DNA of 10,350 nt from Tritrichomonas foetus (lineage: Eukaryota > Parabasalia > Tritrichomonadida > Tritrichomonadidae): contig MLAK01000121.1 in assembly GCA_001839685.1 (NCBI GenBank), positions 1 to 10,350 of the forward strand. The letters are read 5' to 3'. The position numbers and the translations under genes are program-made. Positions 7,593 to 10,350 of the stretch are shown one piece after another (position 1 is the stretch's first letter; each line of letters starts with the position of its first letter). The notes beneath the pieces were generated by a model. It was not told the origin of the DNA. It ran no database searches and saw only the letters and a list, made by a program, of their open reading frames with translations.

Positions 7593-7596
7593 TTTA
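7593..7596 (-). terminator. TAAA overlapping the kinase stop codon, probable poly(A) signal
   Basis: On the minus strand the kinase ends TTA TAA followed by A, giving TAAA that includes the stop codon. This is the same arrangement as at 3134-3137 and matches the trichomonad poly(A) convention. Confidence 0.45.
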
Positions 7597-10335
7597 TAAA
7601 ACAGCATTTTTTATTTTACAAATGTAATCTTTCAAGGATTCTTGATTTTCATATGACTTAATTAAATCTAATACATTGTATAAAGTAAAGATTCCTTTCA
7701 ATTCTTTGTGCAGAGATAAAACAGACAAAGCCTTGATACACTCATTGGATACATAACTTTTAGCTTCAAGCTGTTTCAGGAAAGTTTGTGCAACACTTCC
7801 AAATGAGGTAGAATATTTCAATTCCGCAATTTTTGAGAAAGCCAATGAACTAAGTTTTAAAATGGGTGGATCCTTGACTTCTTTCAATCGTTGGCTCAGT
7901 AAATGTAAAACAGCAAATTGGTCAATACTATCTACAAATTTTGCATCAATATTAACAGTGGAAATCAGCCATACGGCCCCCGAATATGTTGATAAATCAC
8001 CATTACGAATGGCTTCAGCTAGAAAACTTGGAATATCTGGATTATTTTTAATAAAATTGTGATTAAAATTACTTTTAGCAATAATCAATAATATTCTAAA
8101 GAGTGAAGCAGCTTTATTTTGTTTTTCTTGAAATAAAAGGGAACTTATTGGCTCTTTAGCAAAAGGTTCACCATTTGTATTATTTGCAATATTACATAAA
8201 ATTAATAGTGTTTTTTCATTTCCAAACTTATAAAATGATTTCAAAAGAATTTCAATAAAACTAGGTTTCACAAGAATTTGCTGATCGTTCAACTGTTCTC
8301 TCAAATTTTCACCAGAAGTTTCATTTGAAATAACATTGGAAATATCATTGGAAAATTCATCGTTGGTTTTATTTGAATGTCCATCTGTTGATTCATTTTC
8401 GATTTTATTCGCTATTTCCATTTTCTCTTCACTGCGAGGGAAATTTTGATAGAAAATACGAATATAGTCTAACACTGAATCAGCTATTGCTTCACTCATT
8501 TCAATATGTTTAGTGAGTAAATAAAAAGGTGCTATATTTGTTGGTTTCTTCATTGCTAAAGTTATTTGATAAGCGGAAATGATATTTTCTTCAATTGAAG
8601 AATAAAAATACATTTTAATTAATTTAATAATATTTTCGGAATCAAGTTCTACCGAATTTACCCAATCAGCGAATAATTGTCTTAAAATTAAATGTCCTCC
8701 TTCGATATTAACAAACCTTTCTGCAATTGATAAGAAAAACTCAGTAATATCTTTTTGAAATGTCGGTGAAATTGTATAAATTTTACATAATAAAACAATC
8801 GCCTTAAATCTTGCAGTGGGATCTTTCCTTATTACTAAAATTTGTAATCTATTTAAAAATTCATCTGTTATAACATTAGGTACTACATTTATCACATATA
8901 GGAAAACATCCAAAGTTTTATTATCGATGAAACTTGCTAAATTTTTCACACTTCTAACTTTTTCTAGCAATTCTTCGACTTTTGCACATTTTAGAGCAAG
9001 ATTTCGAACACGGGCTTCAAATTTAGGCTGGCATTGAATTAAAGCTTGAAGAATTGAATCCCAAAATGGAATATCATCAAAATAATAATAATCCTGATTC
9101 ATTTCAAAATATTCCAATGAACTTTGAATTTGTGCGGGTGTTCCATTATTTAATTGTTCTAATTTTTTAATGATTTCAACTTTTTGTGGATCTTTATTGC
9201 ATTGATTAGTATGATAGTTATTGTTGTGATTATAATGATGATGATATTGATGATGATGATCATTGTCAATCATTTTTGTATAATTATGATTGATGTGATT
9301 ATTGTTATTCATATTTTGTATGTTATTGCGATTAATTGTGTCTATTAAACAAACCTGTTCACATCGATAACTGTTTCGAGTTAAAATTGGGTCAGTATAT
9401 GCTTTTCTTGCTTTTGATGAACAAGAAGCCGAATTAACTTTATTAAATTTTTGTAAAAATGAAGCAAATTCAGAAATATCAAATCCCTCAAATACTGCTC
9501 CTTTTTCAATTTTATTTGCAATTTCAAGAAAAGTTGGTCTTTCTTTTGGATCATTACTGCAACACTTCAAAATTAAGTCAGAAAGAAGTTCAGGTGTACC
9601 AGAAGGAATTTCAAGCTGTGAAGAATTCATAGATAATGCATAGACGATTTGATAAGCATCCATTCCATCATACGGAATTTCGTCAGTTAACATTTCCCAA
9701 AGAACCACACCATATGAATAGACATCGATTGATTCGTCATATTCTTTTCCACTAACAAGTTCAGGAGCCATCCATTGAGGTGTTCCAACGGCTTTTGTCA
9801 TTGTTGTTGCCAATTTTTGTGTTCGAGAAAGTCCAAAATCACAAATTTTGGGTAAAAAATTGGAATCTAACAAAACATTGGGTGATTTTAAATCTCGATG
9901 CATTATTCCACTTTCATGCAGGTAACTCATTCCTGACGCAACAGCATAAGCAATTTTTGTTCGTTGGGTTGGTGATAATTCAATATCTTCTCTAGTATGC
10001 AAAGCATCATATAAGGATCCATTAGGAATATATTTTGTTACAATTGTAAATGGATATGATGTTGTATATCCAACAAAAGGTACTAAAAAATCATGTGAAA
10101 CAGTTGCGTGAATTTGAACTTCACGTGTAAAAAGATTTAAATTATTCGCATTTATTTCAATAGTAAAAAGCCTTTTTATTGCCACTTGCTCAGAGGTCGG
10201 TTTATATGACCCTAAATATACTTCACCACATCCACCTGATCCAACAAGTTTCTGAAGTATCAAATCTTTGTGATCAAGAATATATTGTGATGGAACAGAT
10301 GCAAGATTTGCAGGAGATGCAGATCTCGCTATATA
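7594..10335 (-). CDS. TKL-type protein kinase with Asn/His-rich linker and helical-repeat C-terminus (5' end abnormal)
   Basis: A probable active Ser/Thr kinase of the tyrosine-kinase-like group. Residue 1 here is the TTG codon at 10263; the open frame continues 24 codons upstream. Visible motifs: glycine loop GSGGCGEVYLG (8-18), VAIK Lys30, helix-C Glu48, HRDLKSPN (122-129, Asp124), DFG (142-144), GTPQWMAPE (160-168), Asp180 and Arg242. HRDLKS and WMAPE point to TKL. Residues 311-354 are an Asn/His-rich linker. Residues about 360-889 are alpha-helical, probably ARM/HEAT-like, broken by a polar Asn/Ser-rich insert (about 622-655). The first true Met is residue 112, inside the kinase domain. 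An in-frame TAA at 10336-10338 lies upstream, preceded by ATG and three codons at the window edge. The start is therefore unresolved: nonsense mutation, sequence error, or an upstream exon. The long intact frame argues against old decay. It stops with TAA. Confidence 0.85.
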   Translation of the reverse strand, partial: YIARSASPANLASVPSQYILDHKDLILQKLVGSGGCGEVYLGSYKPTSEQVAIKRLFTIEINANNLNLFTREVQIHATVSHDFLVPFVGYTTSYPFTIVTKYIPNGSLYDALHTREDIELSPTQRTKIAYAVASGMSYLHESGIMHRDLKSPNVLLDSNFLPKICDFGLSRTQKLATTMTKAVGTPQWMAPELVSGKEYDESIDVYSYGVVLWEMLTDEIPYDGMDAYQIVYALSMNSSQLEIPSGTPELLSDLILKCCSNDPKERPTFLEIANKIEKGAVFEGFDISEFASFLQKFNKVNSASCSSKARKAYTDPILTRNSYRCEQVCLIDTINRNNIQNMNNNNHINHNYTKMIDNDHHHQYHHHYNHNNNYHTNQCNKDPQKVEIIKKLEQLNNGTPAQIQSSLEYFEMNQDYYYFDDIPFWDSILQALIQCQPKFEARVRNLALKCAKVEELLEKVRSVKNLASFIDNKTLDVFLYVINVVPNVITDEFLNRLQILVIRKDPTARFKAIVLLCKIYTISPTFQKDITEFFLSIAERFVNIEGGHLILRQLFADWVNSVELDSENIIKLIKMYFYSSIEENIISAYQITLAMKKPTNIAPFYLLTKHIEMSEAIADSVLDYIRIFYQNFPRSEEKMEIANKIENESTDGHSNKTNDEFSNDISNVISNETSGENLREQLNDQQILVKPSFIEILLKSFYKFGNEKTLLILCNIANNTNGEPFAKEPISSLLFQEKQNKAASLFRILLIIAKSNFNHNFIKNNPDIPSFLAEAIRNGDLSTYSGAVWLISTVNIDAKFVDSIDQFAVLHLLSQRLKEVKDPPILKLSSLAFSKIAELKYSTSFGSVAQTFLKQLEAKSYVSNECIKALSVLSLHKELKGIFTLYNVLDLIKSYENQESLKDYICKIKNAVL
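9202..9333 (-). repeat. Low-complexity Asn/His-rich tract in the kinase linker
   Basis: Of the 44 codons here (residues 311-354 in the kinase entry's numbering), 16 encode Asn and 10 encode His. The DNA shows ATG/ATT-type triplet runs on the plus strand. The tract separates the kinase domain from the helical C-terminus and is probably disordered. Such tracts expand by slippage and are common in AT-rich protist kinases. Confidence 0.8.
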
Positions 10336-10350
10336 TTATGTTTGAGTCAT
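10336..10350 (-). other. Candidate kinase start: ATG, three codons, then an in-frame TAA
   Basis: Reading leftward from the window edge, the minus strand gives ATG ACT CAA ACA TAA, in the same frame as the kinase. After the TAA the frame is open to the glycine loop and encodes a Ser/Ala/Pro-rich lead (ARSASPANL) and then QYILDHKDL, a plausible kinase pre-domain. This suggests that the ATG at 10348-10350 is, or was, the true start and that the TAA is a mutation or a sequence error. No trichomonad 3' splice motif (ACTAACACACAG) is visible. The upstream side is outside the window. Confidence 0.4.

Larger units (their letters stand above)
7007..7593. other. Convergent intergenic region, possibly with an eroded reading frame
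   Basis: These 587 bases lie between the 3' ends of two convergent genes, so no promoter is needed here. No intact gene is supported. One plus-strand frame (from 7011) has two stop-poor stretches, about 7077-7163 and about 7300-7520, interrupted by scattered TAA, TAG and TGA. The first reads like protein (for example MDIPFDEQFFNQ), but I could not assign it to a family. It may be the relic of a gene or mobile element, or chance. An AT microsatellite lies at 7466-7500. No tRNA or structured RNA was recognised. Confidence 0.4.

Noticed and set aside
1..10350. A non-standard genetic code in which TAA or TAG is sense, to explain the TAA before the kinase
   Set aside because: All five long ORFs lack internal TAA/TAG and end at these codons at sensible protein ends, so the standard code fits.
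10324..10350. A 3' splice site of an intron before the kinase domain
   Set aside because: The strict trichomonad branch/acceptor motif ACTAACACACAG is absent; only a generic AT-rich stretch ending in AG is present. Not fully excluded, because the upstream DNA is outside the window.
1..10350. tRNA, rRNA, CRISPR arrays, bacterial ribosome binding sites or operons
   Set aside because: No cloverleaf or box B sequence, no spaced direct repeats of CRISPR type, and gene structure and protein families are eukaryotic.

Overview
This window looks like nuclear DNA of a parabasalid protist, most plausibly a Tritrichomonas- or Trichomonas-like organism. The evidence is indirect. The DNA is AT-rich and intergenic stretches are especially so. 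Genes lie close together on both strands, and no recognisable introns interrupt them. The sequence TAAA overlaps or abuts the stop codon of three of the five genes, as expected of the trichomonad poly(A) signal. The protein types also fit: a tyrosine-kinase-like (TKL) kinase with an Asn/His-rich linker and helical tail, a pseudokinase fused to Sel1-type repeats, and a multi-ubiquitin-fold protein. I cannot fix the species, and another AT-rich protist is not excluded.

Layout: (1) 151-702 (+) is a small LIN54/tesmin-like protein with one CXC zinc-binding domain and a C-terminal helical segment. (2) 703-1357 is non-coding and contains one perfect small hairpin. (3) 1358-3136 (+) is a degenerate kinase domain followed by Sel1/TPR-like repeats. 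(4) 3344-4465 (-) is a beta-sandwich protein resembling TRAPPC13/Trs65. (5) 4466-4771 is a divergent promoter region. (6) 4772-7006 (+) encodes a protein with ubiquitin-like folds at both ends, a Lys/Glu-rich centre with an 18-bp tandem repeat, and an acidic Ser/Asp tract near its C-terminus. (7) 7007-7593 is a gene-poor, convergent 3' region with a microsatellite and a possibly decayed reading frame. (8) From 7594 to the right edge, on the minus strand, lies a large, apparently active TKL kinase with a helical-repeat C-terminus. Its 5' end is abnormal: an in-frame TAA sits four codons after the ATG that coincides with the window edge, and no other ATG precedes the catalytic core.

The genes do not look like a pathway or operon. 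Each seems to be transcribed separately, in mixed orientation. Two are housekeeping-type regulators (cell-cycle transcription and vesicle trafficking) and have visibly higher G+C and more CpG. Three (kinase, pseudokinase and ubiquitin-like protein) resemble lineage-expanded signalling families and are more AT-rich. ACGAT-core motifs resembling T. vaginalis Myb recognition elements occur upstream of all four genes whose upstream region is visible, with a tight cluster of three at the first gene.

I found no convincing previously undescribed system. The most useful leads are the broken kinase 5' end, the single degenerate CXC domain on a LIN54-like scaffold, the multi-ubiquitin-fold protein and the shared ACGAT promoter motif.
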